From contig RAZH01000001.1 in NCBI GenBank assembly GCA_003612585.1, forward strand, positions 186,001 through 250,000: a stretch of DNA of 64,000 nucleotides. Direction: 5' to 3'. The notes under the pieces are model-generated. The model was not told where the DNA came from. It was given only the letters and a program-made list of their open reading frames with translations, and did not search any database. Source of the DNA: a bacterium 1XD42-54. Its GTDB lineage: Bacteria; Bacillota; Clostridia; Lachnospirales; Lachnospiraceae. Every line of letters starts with the position of its first letter. Position 1 is the stretch's first letter. The translations under genes and the position numbers were made by a program. Positions 1 to 8,919 of the stretch are shown piece by piece.

Positions 1-360
1 GAGAATACCAACCAGGATTGCCAGCAGTGCGCCCAGCAACGGATTACGAATATACTCATTTACACTCTGCTGTCCGCCTGCGGTAAACGCACAGGCAACG
101 GCCGCTACAACGGCCATAACAGCACCTACAGAAATATCGGTACCAGCCGAAGCAGATACGACAAGCGTCATGCCAACTGCAAGAATCACAACCTCACTGC
201 CTCGGTTTATCACATCAATAATACGTCCATACAATACGCCGTTTTGTATACCAATTTTAAAGAAATCAGGACTGGCAATCACTGCCGCGATCAGCATAAC
301 AGCCAGACAGAAAAGCGGCATAAACAACCTTTTGGATGTCAGCTTTTTGATATTTTCCAT
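1..360 (-). CDS. ytfT: Sugar ABC transporter permease, YtfT/RbsC type (truncated by window edge)
   Basis: Only the first 120 codons are present; the gene continues past the left edge. The product begins MENIKKLTSKRLFMPLFC and is very hydrophobic, as expected for a BPD_transp_2 permease of the ribose/galactofuranose importers. Its ATG overlaps the stop of the upstream ATPase by one base (TGATG), and GGAGGAGG lies just upstream, so the two are translationally coupled. It should form the membrane channel for the binding protein at 2046-3026 and the ATPase at 360-1874. The substrate class is inferred from the binding protein, not from this fragment. Confidence 0.85.
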   Translation of the reverse strand, partial: MENIKKLTSKRLFMPLFCLAVMLIAAVIASPDFFKIGIQNGVLYGRIIDVINRGSEVVILAVGMTLVVSASAGTDISVGAVMAVVAAVACAFTAGGQQSVNEYIRNPLLGALLAILVGIL

Positions 361-1874
361 CAGTTTCCTCCTCCTGCGATTGCTTTCATGATTGAGTTCT
401 GATGAAGCTCAGATTCTTCCAGCTCGCCAACCTTCGCACCGTCGCGAAGTACGGCCATTCTGCTGCAGGTACGAATCATTTCCTCAATCTCAGATGAAAT
501 GAACATAACTGCCATGCCCTGCTCGGCAAGCTGCAACACAAGCTTCTGAATCTCTGTCTTTGTTCCGATATCAATACCTCTGGTCGGCTCATCCAGAATC
601 AGGAAATCCGGATTGGTCAAAAGCCATCTGCCAAGGATTACTTTTTGCTGGTTTCCACCGGAAAGCTGTCGAATCGGCGTCTCCCGGTCTGCCGTTTTAA
701 TCTGCAAAACGTCGATGTATTTATCGGTAAATTCTTCCTGTTCTTTGCGGCTCAACAAGTGAAACAGTCCTCGTTTTGCCTGAAGCGCGATGATAATGTT
801 CTCACGCACCGACAGATCAGAAATAATCCCCTCTTCCTTTCGGTTCTCAGGCAGATAAGCCATACCTGCCATCATGGCATCGAGCGGAGCACCTACAAGA
901 AGTTTCTTTCCTTTTACAAACAGTTCTCCCATATCCGGCTTATCCGCGCCATAGATACTTCTGGCAAGCTCTGAACGGCCAGAGCCAAGCAATCCGGTTA
1001 AACCAATCACTTCACCTTTATGGATATCCAAATCGAACGGACGAATCGTCCCCTTATGACCAAGCTTCTTTGCGCTGATCGCCACCTCGCCTTTTATGCG
1101 GTTCTGCATGCCTTCTTTTTTAATGGCAGCAAGATCATCAAAGTCTTTTCCCATCATTTTGGCAACCAGCTGTACTCTCGGCAACTCCTCTACCTTGAAT
1201 TCTCCGACCAGCGCGCCGTTCCGAAGCACCGTAATGCGGTCACAGACTGCATATACCTGCTCCAGGAAATGTGTTACAAAAATAATACCTACGCCCTGAT
1301 CACGCAGCCTGCGCATCAGACCGAATAATTTTTCCACCTCTCCGTCATCCAGAGATGAAGTCGGCTCATCCAAAATGAGCACCTTCGCCGACATATCTAC
1401 CGCACGCGCAATTGCCAGCATCTGCTGGATTGCAATCGAATAATTTTCTACTGCTACTGAAACATCAATATGTATATCCAGTCCCTCGAGTAACTCTCTG
1501 GACTTCTTTTTCATAGTTCTCCAGTCAATCATACCCGCCCGCTTCGGTTCACGCCCGATAAACAGGTTTTCTGCCACTGAAAGATTCGGACAGAGGTTTA
1601 CCTCCTGGTAAACGGTACTGATCCCGTTCGCCTGCGCCTCCTGTGGGGAACGGTTGATAATCGCCGTATCAGCTCCCTCAATCTGGATTTCGCCGGATTC
1701 AAATTCTTCCACACCGGTGAGCACTTTAATCAAAGTAGACTTCCCGGCTCCATTTTCTCCCATAAGCGCATGGATTTCTCCTTTGCGCAGAGTAAAATCG
1801 ACATTCTGCAGTGCTTTTACTCCCGGAAAATTCTTACTGATGTCTCGCATGGTAAGTACAACATCCTGCTCCAT
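360..1874 (-). CDS. ytfR: Sugar ABC transporter ATPase, double NBD (YtfR/RbsA/MglA family)
   Basis: A 504-residue protein with two fused ATP-binding halves, the normal length for the RbsA/MglA/YtfR group. The first half has Walker A GENGAGKS near residue 40 and LDEPTSSL; the second half has GLLGSGRSE, signature LSGGNQQK and LDEPTRGID. It powers uptake of the sugar bound by the YtfQ-like protein upstream. A reading frame extends 40 codons further upstream, but the ATG at 1874 has GAGAGG at good spacing and MEQDVVLTMRDISKNF matches the usual family start. The gap of 171 bases from the binding-protein gene holds a stem-loop that may lower expression of this gene relative to the binding protein. 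Confidence 0.93.
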   Translation of the reverse strand: MEQDVVLTMRDISKNFPGVKALQNVDFTLRKGEIHALMGENGAGKSTLIKVLTGVEEFESGEIQIEGADTAIINRSPQEAQANGISTVYQEVNLCPNLSVAENLFIGREPKRAGMIDWRTMKKKSRELLEGLDIHIDVSVAVENYSIAIQQMLAIARAVDMSAKVLILDEPTSSLDDGEVEKLFGLMRRLRDQGVGIIFVTHFLEQVYAVCDRITVLRNGALVGEFKVEELPRVQLVAKMMGKDFDDLAAIKKEGMQNRIKGEVAISAKKLGHKGTIRPFDLDIHKGEVIGLTGLLGSGRSELARSIYGADKPDMGELFVKGKKLLVGAPLDAMMAGMAYLPENRKEEGIISDLSVRENIIIALQAKRGLFHLLSRKEQEEFTDKYIDVLQIKTADRETPIRQLSGGNQQKVILGRWLLTNPDFLILDEPTRGIDIGTKTEIQKLVLQLAEQGMAVMFISSEIEEMIRTCSRMAVLRDGAKVGELEESELHQNSIMKAIAGGGN

Positions 1875-1960
1875 AAAGCACCTCTCTTTCCATATTTCTG
1901 TGAAAATCTGGCCATTCGCACAGCAGATTTTTTTGTTTATTTTTGATGGTACAAAAGGTA

Positions 1961-1993
1961 TGGAGGCGAAAGCCTTACGGCCTCCGGCCTCCA
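1961..1993 (-). promoter_or_regulatory. Stem-loop between binding-protein and ATPase genes
   Basis: TGGAGGC (1961-1967) pairs with GCCTCCA (1987-1993); a second GCCTCC lies inside the loop at 1980-1985. No clean U-run follows on the minus strand, so this is more likely a processing, stabilising or partial-termination hairpin than a full terminator. Such hairpins are common between importer binding-protein genes and the genes after them. Function is inferred. Confidence 0.4.
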
Positions 1994-2045
1994 CACCCGA
2001 CTATTTCTTATTTTATACAGATTTTATAATGATCTTCGCGTTTCA

Positions 2046-3026
2046 TTAGTAAGCACGCTCTGCCTGAATTGCTTCAAGATCCATTGTTGTATCAAAGAAT
2101 GCTTCGTCTACGTACTGGATTTTCTCAACTTCTTCGCCTGCCTCAAGCTTCTGGATGATTTCAGCAACGCGCGGTCCGTGAAGAGGGTTACACTCAAATG
2201 TAGCGTTCAGATCGCCTGCGATCATGGAATCGAAAGCAGCCTTTACAGCGTCGAAGGAAACAACAATGATGTCTCCATCCGGACCACAGGTCTTACCAGC
2301 AGCCTTGATTGCGTCGATTGCGCCAAATGCTTCGTTGTCGTTTTCACAGATAACTACATCAATGTCATCATAGGATTTCAGGAAGGATTCCATAACTTCC
2401 TGGCCTTTTGCCTGTGTGAATTCACCAGACTGCATATCCAGCATCTTCCAGTTCTCGTGCTCAGCAAGCTTCTTGGCAAAGCCTTCTGTACGTCCGATCT
2501 GAGCGGAAGCACCGATCGTACCCTGAATTGTTACGATATTGATTTCTTCTTCGCCGCGGCCCTGCTCCTCAAGATAAGCTGCCAGCCAGTCGCCACATGT
2601 CTCACCTTCCAGTGTGAAGTTTCCACCTACCCAGCAAGTATACAGACTGTCGTCTGCAAGATCCATCATACGGTCGGAAAGAATAACCGGGATACCAGCG
2701 TCTGCTGCTTCCTGAAGAACGGTCTCCCAACCGGTCTCTACTACAGGTGCTACTACGATGTAGTCAACTTCCTGCTGGATAAAGCTTCTGATTGCTTTGA
2801 TCTGATTTTCCTGTTTCTGCTGTGCATCGTCAAAGATCAGTTTGTATCCATTTTCCTCTGTAAAAGTGGATTTGAAAGATTCTGTGTTTGCTGTTCTCCA
2901 GTCAGACTCAGCACCAACCTGTGCGTAACCAACTGTGATCAGATCTTCCTCTGCAAATACGCTAAGCGGCATCATGGAAATTGCCATTGCAGATACTGTT
3001 AAAAGAGATACCATTTTCTTATTCAT
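2046..3026 (-). CDS. ytfQ: Sugar-binding protein of ABC importer, YtfQ-like (furanose type)
   Basis: A 326-residue extracytoplasmic binding protein (Peripla_BP_4 fold). The stretches VGYAQVGAESDWRTANTES, QQKQENQIKA, VAPVVETGWE, QGTIGASAQIGR and QSGEFTQAKGQEVMESF match the pattern of E. coli YtfQ, which binds galactofuranose. Substrate here is probably a furanose such as galactofuranose or arabinofuranose, but this is inference. The N-terminus is a signal peptide ending near SVFA-EED, with no lipobox cysteine, which is unusual for a monoderm binding protein. The start at 3026 follows AAGGAGGAAGAAAAA. It lies 117 bases after the second esterase, in the same direction. Confidence 0.92.
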   Translation of the reverse strand: MNKKMVSLLTVSAMAISMMPLSVFAEEDLITVGYAQVGAESDWRTANTESFKSTFTEENGYKLIFDDAQQKQENQIKAIRSFIQQEVDYIVVAPVVETGWETVLQEAADAGIPVILSDRMMDLADDSLYTCWVGGNFTLEGETCGDWLAAYLEEQGRGEEEINIVTIQGTIGASAQIGRTEGFAKKLAEHENWKMLDMQSGEFTQAKGQEVMESFLKSYDDIDVVICENDNEAFGAIDAIKAAGKTCGPDGDIIVVSFDAVKAAFDSMIAGDLNATFECNPLHGPRVAEIIQKLEAGEEVEKIQYVDEAFFDTTMDLEAIQAERAY

Positions 3027-3143
3027 TTTTTCTTCCTCCTTATTGATAATGCAGAATTTTTCTGCCTTTATTTTTATGGATCTGCCGCGCAAACACTGCT
3101 TTCACAGTTACACGGCAGTCCCATAATTCTTTACTTCAATCCA

Positions 3144-5072
3144 TTAATCAACATACGGATTGTAAACAACTTCGCCGGTCTCCAGATTTCTGGAATACTG
3201 CTTCATGAAATCCCACACGATATCTGCATATTCCGGATACAGTGCATGGATCGGCCCCTTGATAAATGCAAAGGCAACTCTCGGCTCACCGTCTGCATTA
3301 TTCAGATACCAGGTATCCTTCTCAAATTCATCATTCACTGTATCAACAACAACTTTGTCGCCTTTGATACCAAGATGCGGATATGCCTCAAAGTCATATG
3401 CCGGAAGCTCAATACCGTTCAGGCTACTCCACAAAGTCAACATTTCCTGCTCTGCCTCATTGATGTTGCCTTCCATAGCATCCAGTCTTCTCAGGCTGTC
3501 GAAAGAAGTCAGCGTAAGAATCGTCGGCAGATCACAGTTGTCAAAATTGCTTACCTGCTCTTCCGGAATCGGAGTCGGAGAACCTGCGCACGGACCAATT
3601 GCTGCAAACAGAGATGGCTCATAATATCCAACCGTATAAGTTGCGCCGCCGCCCATGGAATATCCTGTCGCATATACGCGGCTTGCATCAAGCGCCGGAT
3701 ATTTCTCAAGCATATATTTTACAATTGATGACAGAGCTTCTCCTCTGACTTCGCCGATCAGCTGATGATCCGGAGCCACAACGGCTACTCTCTCTCTTCC
3801 TGCAAGCTCCACAAAACCATTCTCTTCTACGAATACACGCGGGTCGTCTCCGCCGCCATGGTTTGCCAGAATGAGCGGGATTGATCCGGCCGGAGCTGTT
3901 CCGTCCAGTACTTCCTCTGGAAGATACTCATACCATACATCCAGATATTCACCGGCCGGTGTAATAGATCCGTCCATATTCTCCATATCCGTTGTCGTCT
4001 TTATTTCAGCAAAACGGTCATCGTCCATCTGATGCTTAATCAGGCAGATACCGTCTGCTGTTTTTCCGTCGATCAATGCATTTCGATCGCACAGAGAATA
4101 CGGCGCCTGGTCAAAATTGTAACCTGCATACTCTGTTCCGCCGCTGTTGATTCCCTGCGGAAGCACCGGTACACGCATTGCTTTAATGAACATGCCATAA
4201 TATGCATCGTTCACAACGCTGGACAGCTCCGGATTTTCCTGTTTGGAAGCAACTACTTTACGAAGCGGCCATGCCTGGTTGTAATAAACATCTTTCTCGT
4301 CGTCTCTTTCCAAAGCGTCTGTTTCATTGATTGCTTTGTACTTTTCAATCACGTCTTCTTTTCCGTTTACAAGATAAACCGGTACCATAATTTCCGGTTT
4401 GCGGATTTCTTCCATATCTCCGCCGACTAACAGTGCGCCTGCGATACGTCCCGCAAAATCTTCTTCCACAGAAAGGAAATTGTTAAAGAATGTTGCGCCG
4501 CCATCTACACCGATATAGTACACATTGCCATATCCCCCGAAATATTCCGGATCTGCAAAAGTAACTGCATTGCCTTCTGCGTCAGTTGAAGTAGCTTTCT
4601 GTGACAGCATGGCGGTCTGTAATGCATAGTAATCCTTCACATCTGCCTGACCGAATGTCTCACCTTCCGGTGTAAGCAGAATAACACTACCGATTGCCTG
4701 GTCAATAATATCTATTACGCCAAGTCCTTTTAAATACTCAAGTGCTGCATCCTTGCTCTCGAAATGCTGCTCAGCTGCAACGATGAGATTTGTGTTCATA
4801 CGGGCAGCTGCACGGCCTGCGTACTGATTTGCGGAACGATATACAAATGTTGTTCCGTCCGGGTATGCTTCCAGTGCAGGATGGCCGACAAATGTTTTAC
4901 TTCCATTCTCAACGATTCCCTGTACAACAGCTGGTGCATTTGCATGTGCTTCCTGTAATGTCTCAAATGTTGCCTCATTGCCGAGCTCTCCTGTAAAGTT
5001 TACTGCGAGAGCTGTGCTGCCCGATGAAACCGTAAGGCCCAGGGCCAGCAGACATGTCAATACTTTCTTCAT
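3144..5072 (-). CDS. Secreted alpha/beta-hydrolase esterase (PHB-depolymerase-like), second of a tandem pair
   Basis: A 642-residue protein with a signal peptide (MKKVLTCLLALGL, cleavage near TALA). The C-terminal part, from about residue 365, is an esterase domain of the PHB-depolymerase/feruloyl-esterase group: HGGGDDP supplies the oxyanion region, GYSMGGG the nucleophile Ser472, and PIHALYPEY a likely catalytic His near 609. Residues 25-350 form a long region I cannot assign to a family; it is shared with the paralogue just upstream. It probably removes acyl or aromatic groups from plant glycans outside the cell before import by YtfQRT, which is inference from context. The start at 5072 has AGGAGG seven bases upstream. 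Confidence 0.85.
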   Translation of the reverse strand: MKKVLTCLLALGLTVSSGSTALAVNFTGELGNEATFETLQEAHANAPAVVQGIVENGSKTFVGHPALEAYPDGTTFVYRSANQYAGRAAARMNTNLIVAAEQHFESKDAALEYLKGLGVIDIIDQAIGSVILLTPEGETFGQADVKDYYALQTAMLSQKATSTDAEGNAVTFADPEYFGGYGNVYYIGVDGGATFFNNFLSVEEDFAGRIAGALLVGGDMEEIRKPEIMVPVYLVNGKEDVIEKYKAINETDALERDDEKDVYYNQAWPLRKVVASKQENPELSSVVNDAYYGMFIKAMRVPVLPQGINSGGTEYAGYNFDQAPYSLCDRNALIDGKTADGICLIKHQMDDDRFAEIKTTTDMENMDGSITPAGEYLDVWYEYLPEEVLDGTAPAGSIPLILANHGGGDDPRVFVEENGFVELAGRERVAVVAPDHQLIGEVRGEALSSIVKYMLEKYPALDASRVYATGYSMGGGATYTVGYYEPSLFAAIGPCAGSPTPIPEEQVSNFDNCDLPTILTLTSFDSLRRLDAMEGNINEAEQEMLTLWSSLNGIELPAYDFEAYPHLGIKGDKVVVDTVNDEFEKDTWYLNNADGEPRVAFAFIKGPIHALYPEYADIVWDFMKQYSRNLETGEVVYNPYVD

Positions 5073-5148
5073 ATCATTTCCTCCTGTATCATTTATCATT
5101 TATAAGTTCTTCAACCAATGCGTTCTCTATTTATCCTGAAAATAACGC

Positions 5149-7080
5149 TTAGTTCTGATACGGATTGTACTCAATTTCCTTTGTCTCCGGGTTACGGCTG
5201 AAGTTCTTCATCCATCCCCATGCAAGGTTTGCGTATTCCTGATACAGACCGTGCGGAATAAACTCAACAATGCTCAGACCAACCATCGGCACATTCTCTT
5301 CATTCAGCATGAACCATGAGTAATTCGGATACTCGTCATTAATCATTGTCTCACGGTAAATATCGCCCTTGAAACCGCTCATCGGATATTTCTCGAAGTC
5401 AAATTCTACCGGTTCCATTTCATTGTAGCCAAGGTAGCTGTTGATGTTCTGCTGGAAGTCCTCTGCAATATATCCGTTTTCAGCGTCATAATGTGTCCAT
5501 GTATCATACGTACAGGTTGTCAGCATCATCGGCATATCGAGTTCCTTAAACTGCTCTTCCTGCTCTTCTGTATGCTCAATCGGAGTACCGGACATATTTA
5601 CTGCTGCTGCGAAAAGGCTTGCGTCTCCGTATACACATCTGTTTGTTGCGCCGCCGCCCATGGAATATCCTGTTACATATACACGGGAAGGATCAATCTC
5701 CGGATGTGTTTCCAGCACGTGACGAACAAGCGCCGGCATTGCACCCGAAAGCGTATGCCACGGTGACTCATCCTGGAAGGATGCTGCAAGATCTTCTGAT
5801 GTATGACGCTCAGCCACGATAGCAAATCTCTCTTCTCCTGCAAGTTTCAGCCAACCAAGCTCATCAACTGCCTGAATCGGATCATCTCCGCCTCCATGAT
5901 TTACAACGATAAGCGGAATGCTGTGCTCTGCTGCTGCTCCGTTTACCATCTCATCCGGAAGGAACTCATACCACGTTGTTACAAACTCGCCTTTATTGGT
6001 CGGATAGTCTTTTAACAGTTCTTCGTCCTGACACTCAACTACATGGATTCCATCCGGTGTCACGCCATTAATGATCGCATTACGTGCGCCCAGTGAGTAC
6101 GGCGCCTGATTCCAGTTATAATTACGATATTCAGTAGAAGCCGTATGAAGACCTGCTTTTACAACCGGAACTCTCATAGATTTAATAAACAGTTCATCGT
6201 ATGCTTTCTGTACACAGGCTGCAACATCCACGTTATCGGTTGTTGTGGAAATTACTTGCTGAAGCGGATGGTCGCTGTTGTAGTAAAGAAGATCATCGCC
6301 GTTGCGACCTACGCTGTCTGTCTCATTGCCGGCTGCGTATTTCTGCACAACATCTTCGTCTGCGTTCACCAGCCATACTGGTACACATACCGGAACTTCC
6401 TGAATCTTTTCCATCTCTCCGCCGATCAGAAGCATACCTGCGATACGGCCTACATAATCCATGGTCGGAGAAATATAATTGTTGATAAATGTTGCTCCAC
6501 CGTCAATACCAATCACGTACCGGTTTGTAACACCGCCAAAATATCCTGCATCTGCATAATACGTGGAAGAATCTTCGCCGCGGATAGAGAATCCAACGTT
6601 GCACATTGCGGACTGCAACTGATAGTATGCATACTGGTCTGCATCACCGAATCCTGTTTCCGGATTAATCGGCGTTACCAGTACAACGCTTCCTGTCGCT
6701 TCGTCTACCATCTTTGTCAGTCCAAGTTCTGTGATGTAAGCAAGTGCTGCATCCTTATCTGCAAAGCTCTGGTCTGTATACACCATCAGGTTCGTATGCA
6801 TTCTCGGGCCGCCAGCCGTCGTATTCAGCATACCGGCGGAACGATACACATATGTTGTATTCTCCGGATACGCATCAAGAGCCGGATCACCGACGTACGT
6901 TCTTGCCGGATATTCACTCATAATAAAGCCCGGTGCATTTTCATGCGCTTCCTTTAATGTTTCAAACGTTGCGTCGTTGCTCTGATGACGCTGATAGAGT
7001 GCTGCTGAAGCTTCCATCGACAATGCTCCAACGCTGAGTCCTGCAGCCAGGATCACACTTAATACCTTTTTCGTTTTCAT
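5149..7080 (-). CDS. Secreted alpha/beta-hydrolase esterase (PHB-depolymerase-like), first of a tandem pair
   Basis: A 643-residue paralogue of the next gene, colinear over its whole length. It has a signal peptide (MKTKKVLSVILAAGL, cleavage near ASA), an unassigned region to about residue 355, then an esterase domain with HGGGDDP, nucleophile Ser473 in GYSMGGG and HGLYQEYANLAWGWM near the end. AGGAGG precedes the ATG by six bases. It is the first gene of the esterase-ytfQRT unit; 76 bases separate it from its paralogue. Exact substrate is unknown; acetyl or feruloyl xylan esters and polyester-like compounds are all possible for this fold. Confidence 0.85.
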   Translation of the reverse strand: MKTKKVLSVILAAGLSVGALSMEASAALYQRHQSNDATFETLKEAHENAPGFIMSEYPARTYVGDPALDAYPENTTYVYRSAGMLNTTAGGPRMHTNLMVYTDQSFADKDAALAYITELGLTKMVDEATGSVVLVTPINPETGFGDADQYAYYQLQSAMCNVGFSIRGEDSSTYYADAGYFGGVTNRYVIGIDGGATFINNYISPTMDYVGRIAGMLLIGGEMEKIQEVPVCVPVWLVNADEDVVQKYAAGNETDSVGRNGDDLLYYNSDHPLQQVISTTTDNVDVAACVQKAYDELFIKSMRVPVVKAGLHTASTEYRNYNWNQAPYSLGARNAIINGVTPDGIHVVECQDEELLKDYPTNKGEFVTTWYEFLPDEMVNGAAAEHSIPLIVVNHGGGDDPIQAVDELGWLKLAGEERFAIVAERHTSEDLAASFQDESPWHTLSGAMPALVRHVLETHPEIDPSRVYVTGYSMGGGATNRCVYGDASLFAAAVNMSGTPIEHTEEQEEQFKELDMPMMLTTCTYDTWTHYDAENGYIAEDFQQNINSYLGYNEMEPVEFDFEKYPMSGFKGDIYRETMINDEYPNYSWFMLNEENVPMVGLSIVEFIPHGLYQEYANLAWGWMKNFSRNPETKEIEYNPYQN

Positions 7081-7357
7081 ACTTTCCTCCTTTATGCATG
7101 CTTCACGGTTGCTATGTTGTGAAGTTTACCAGTAAAAAGCATAAAATAATACGGAATAAAGCCGTAAATTTGTATTGTTTTTTCATACATTTCTTTGTCA
7201 AATCCTTTTTTATTCAAAATTTACAGAAAAAAGTGTGATTTCTTTCAATAGGGAGGGATTTTAAGATATGAAAACGGACGCCCTCTGATAAATCGTACCA
7301 AAACAGCGTTCCAGCAAACTTCCAGGAGTAAAACCATAACTGTTTCATGCATCCATC
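7081..7357 (-). promoter_or_regulatory. Promoter region of the esterase-ytfQRT operon
   Basis: This AT-rich gap has no gene. On the minus strand a consensus -35 TTGACA lies at 7201-7196, but the hexamer 17 bases on (ACAATA) is a poor -10, which fits a promoter needing an activator such as the YesN-type regulator encoded upstream. A small inverted repeat TACGG/CCGTA sits at 7150-7154 and 7162-7166. Regulator binding is inference. Confidence 0.4.
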
Positions 7358-7407
7358 AAAAAAGCACTGTCTGATCGATGATCTTCCATCGAAAAGCAGT
7401 GCTTTTT
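7358..7407 (-). terminator. Rho-independent terminator after the YesM/YesN pair
   Basis: AAAAAGCACTG and CAGTGCTTTTT form a long stem (7358-7369 with 7397-7407). Read on the minus strand it ends in a run of six T, 40 bases after the kinase stop codon. It separates the regulator genes from the esterase operon. The A/T arms make it potentially bidirectional. Confidence 0.85.
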
Positions 7408-7446
7408 CAGTCTGTATATGATTTCATTTTCACCTGATGACAGTCT

Positions 7447-8919
7447 CTAATTCGCTCCTAACTTTTTAGGGATACATACAATGACCGTAGTTCCTTCGCC
7501 TTTCCGGCTTCTGAACGACACTCCGTATTCCTTTCCGTAATTTAAGCGAATCCGCTCGTGGACATTTTCAAGGCCGAAGCCTCTGCCGTGAACGGCCTTC
7601 CCGTCCAGTTTTCCGCGCAAACGTGCAAGCTCTTCGTCGTCCATTCCGATTCCGTCATCTGAAACTTCAAAATAGATTTTGTCTTCCTTCTCATAGCCCA
7701 GGACCACAATTTTTCCTTTCCCACGCTTGTTTTTTATTCCGTGATACAACGCGTTTTCCACGAAAGGCTGAAGGGTCAGCTTCAGTATCGTATATTCATA
7801 CAGCGACGGCGCAATGTCAATCTCATATTCCAGAATGTCGGCATACCGGAATTCCTGGATTCTCAGATAGCTCCTGATATGAGACTCTTCCTCCCGGATT
7901 GTAATATAATCCTTCCCTTCACTCAGCGTTGTGCGGAAAAATTCAGACAGTGCCGTCACCATGGACACGACCTCCCGGTTCTGTCCCCCTTCTGCCATCC
8001 AAACGATCGCATCCAGCGTATTGTACAGAAAATGCGGGGTAATCTGCGCCTGAAGGAGCTTCAACTCTGTATCTCTCAGATTCCATTGCTCTATTTTAAT
8101 ATTCTCAATCAGATACCGAATCTCTGCTGTCATCTCGTTAAAGCTCTCAGTCAAAACCTGAATCTCATCCCCAGACTCAATTTTCGCCGGAGCAAAATTC
8201 CCCTTGGCCACCTTCCGCGTCGCTGTACACAATTCACGGATCGGCTGTGTGACACTGCGGGTAATCATTCTCGTCATACTTAGTGTGAGCATTACAATCA
8301 CAACCAGAATTACTGTACTCAATATGACCGTACTTTTCGAATGGGACTGTAATTCTGCACGGATATTTTCAAGATTCACAGCTTCATGATAAATATACTC
8401 CTGCAAATTGTCCTGAATCAGGAGCGTTGAACTCCGAATATCCTTGTCCAGCAGCTCAATGTTCTCCCCATAATGTCCACCTTCGCAGATATTATTTTCT
8501 ATTTTCTGTACGACCTTTTCCAACCAACCAAGACTTTTGTTGATCCGGCGCATCAACTCAGCGCTTTCCTTCCCTGACGCGTTCTCCTGGCGCTGCACTG
8601 CTTCACGCATCTCCTGAATAATTCTATATGGATTACGCACTTTCGCCGAATCTGCAATACTGTTATCTGCATACGTATCAATATGTTCCAGGCTGAGGTT
8701 CTGTACAATCGCCCGATACATACTGTAATCAAGATCTGTCTTAAAGCTCAGACTGTAATCCTTAATATCTGTGATGTTCTTGACGCTCTGATTGTATGCC
8801 GAACTAAAACTAATCAGATTGATCAGCAGATACAGCACCAACGCAGTAAGGGGCACCATAATGACGCCGGTCAGCATGCCCATCCGATGGCTCAGGGAGA
8901 ATTTTTTCAGGCATCGCAT
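7447..8919 (-). CDS. YesM-type sensor histidine kinase
   Basis: A 490-residue membrane kinase. One helix near residues 15-37, an extracytoplasmic sensing domain to about 190, a second helix (VILSTVILVVIVMLTL), a HAMP linker, then a His_kinase domain with phospho-acceptor His296 in QITPHFLYNTLDAI and a HATPase_c domain with ENALYHGIKN, DDGIGMD and GFGLENV. It should sense a sugar or glycan outside the cell and phosphorylate the AraC-type regulator encoded just upstream, whose stop it overlaps by 13 bases. ATG 8919 has GGGGGA upstream; a longer frame begins inside the regulator gene and is unlikely. Probable targets are the esterases and YtfQRT downstream. Confidence 0.92.
   Translation of the reverse strand: MRCLKKFSLSHRMGMLTGVIMVPLTALVLYLLINLISFSSAYNQSVKNITDIKDYSLSFKTDLDYSMYRAIVQNLSLEHIDTYADNSIADSAKVRNPYRIIQEMREAVQRQENASGKESAELMRRINKSLGWLEKVVQKIENNICEGGHYGENIELLDKDIRSSTLLIQDNLQEYIYHEAVNLENIRAELQSHSKSTVILSTVILVVIVMLTLSMTRMITRSVTQPIRELCTATRKVAKGNFAPAKIESGDEIQVLTESFNEMTAEIRYLIENIKIEQWNLRDTELKLLQAQITPHFLYNTLDAIVWMAEGGQNREVVSMVTALSEFFRTTLSEGKDYITIREEESHIRSYLRIQEFRYADILEYEIDIAPSLYEYTILKLTLQPFVENALYHGIKNKRGKGKIVVLGYEKEDKIYFEVSDDGIGMDDEELARLRGKLDGKAVHGRGFGLENVHERIRLNYGKEYGVSFRSRKGEGTTVIVCIPKKLGAN

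Noticed and set aside
2178-3002. 274-codon open frame on the plus strand opposite the YtfQ-like gene
   Set aside because: Shadow of a strongly conserved gene; cysteine-rich, unrecognisable product.
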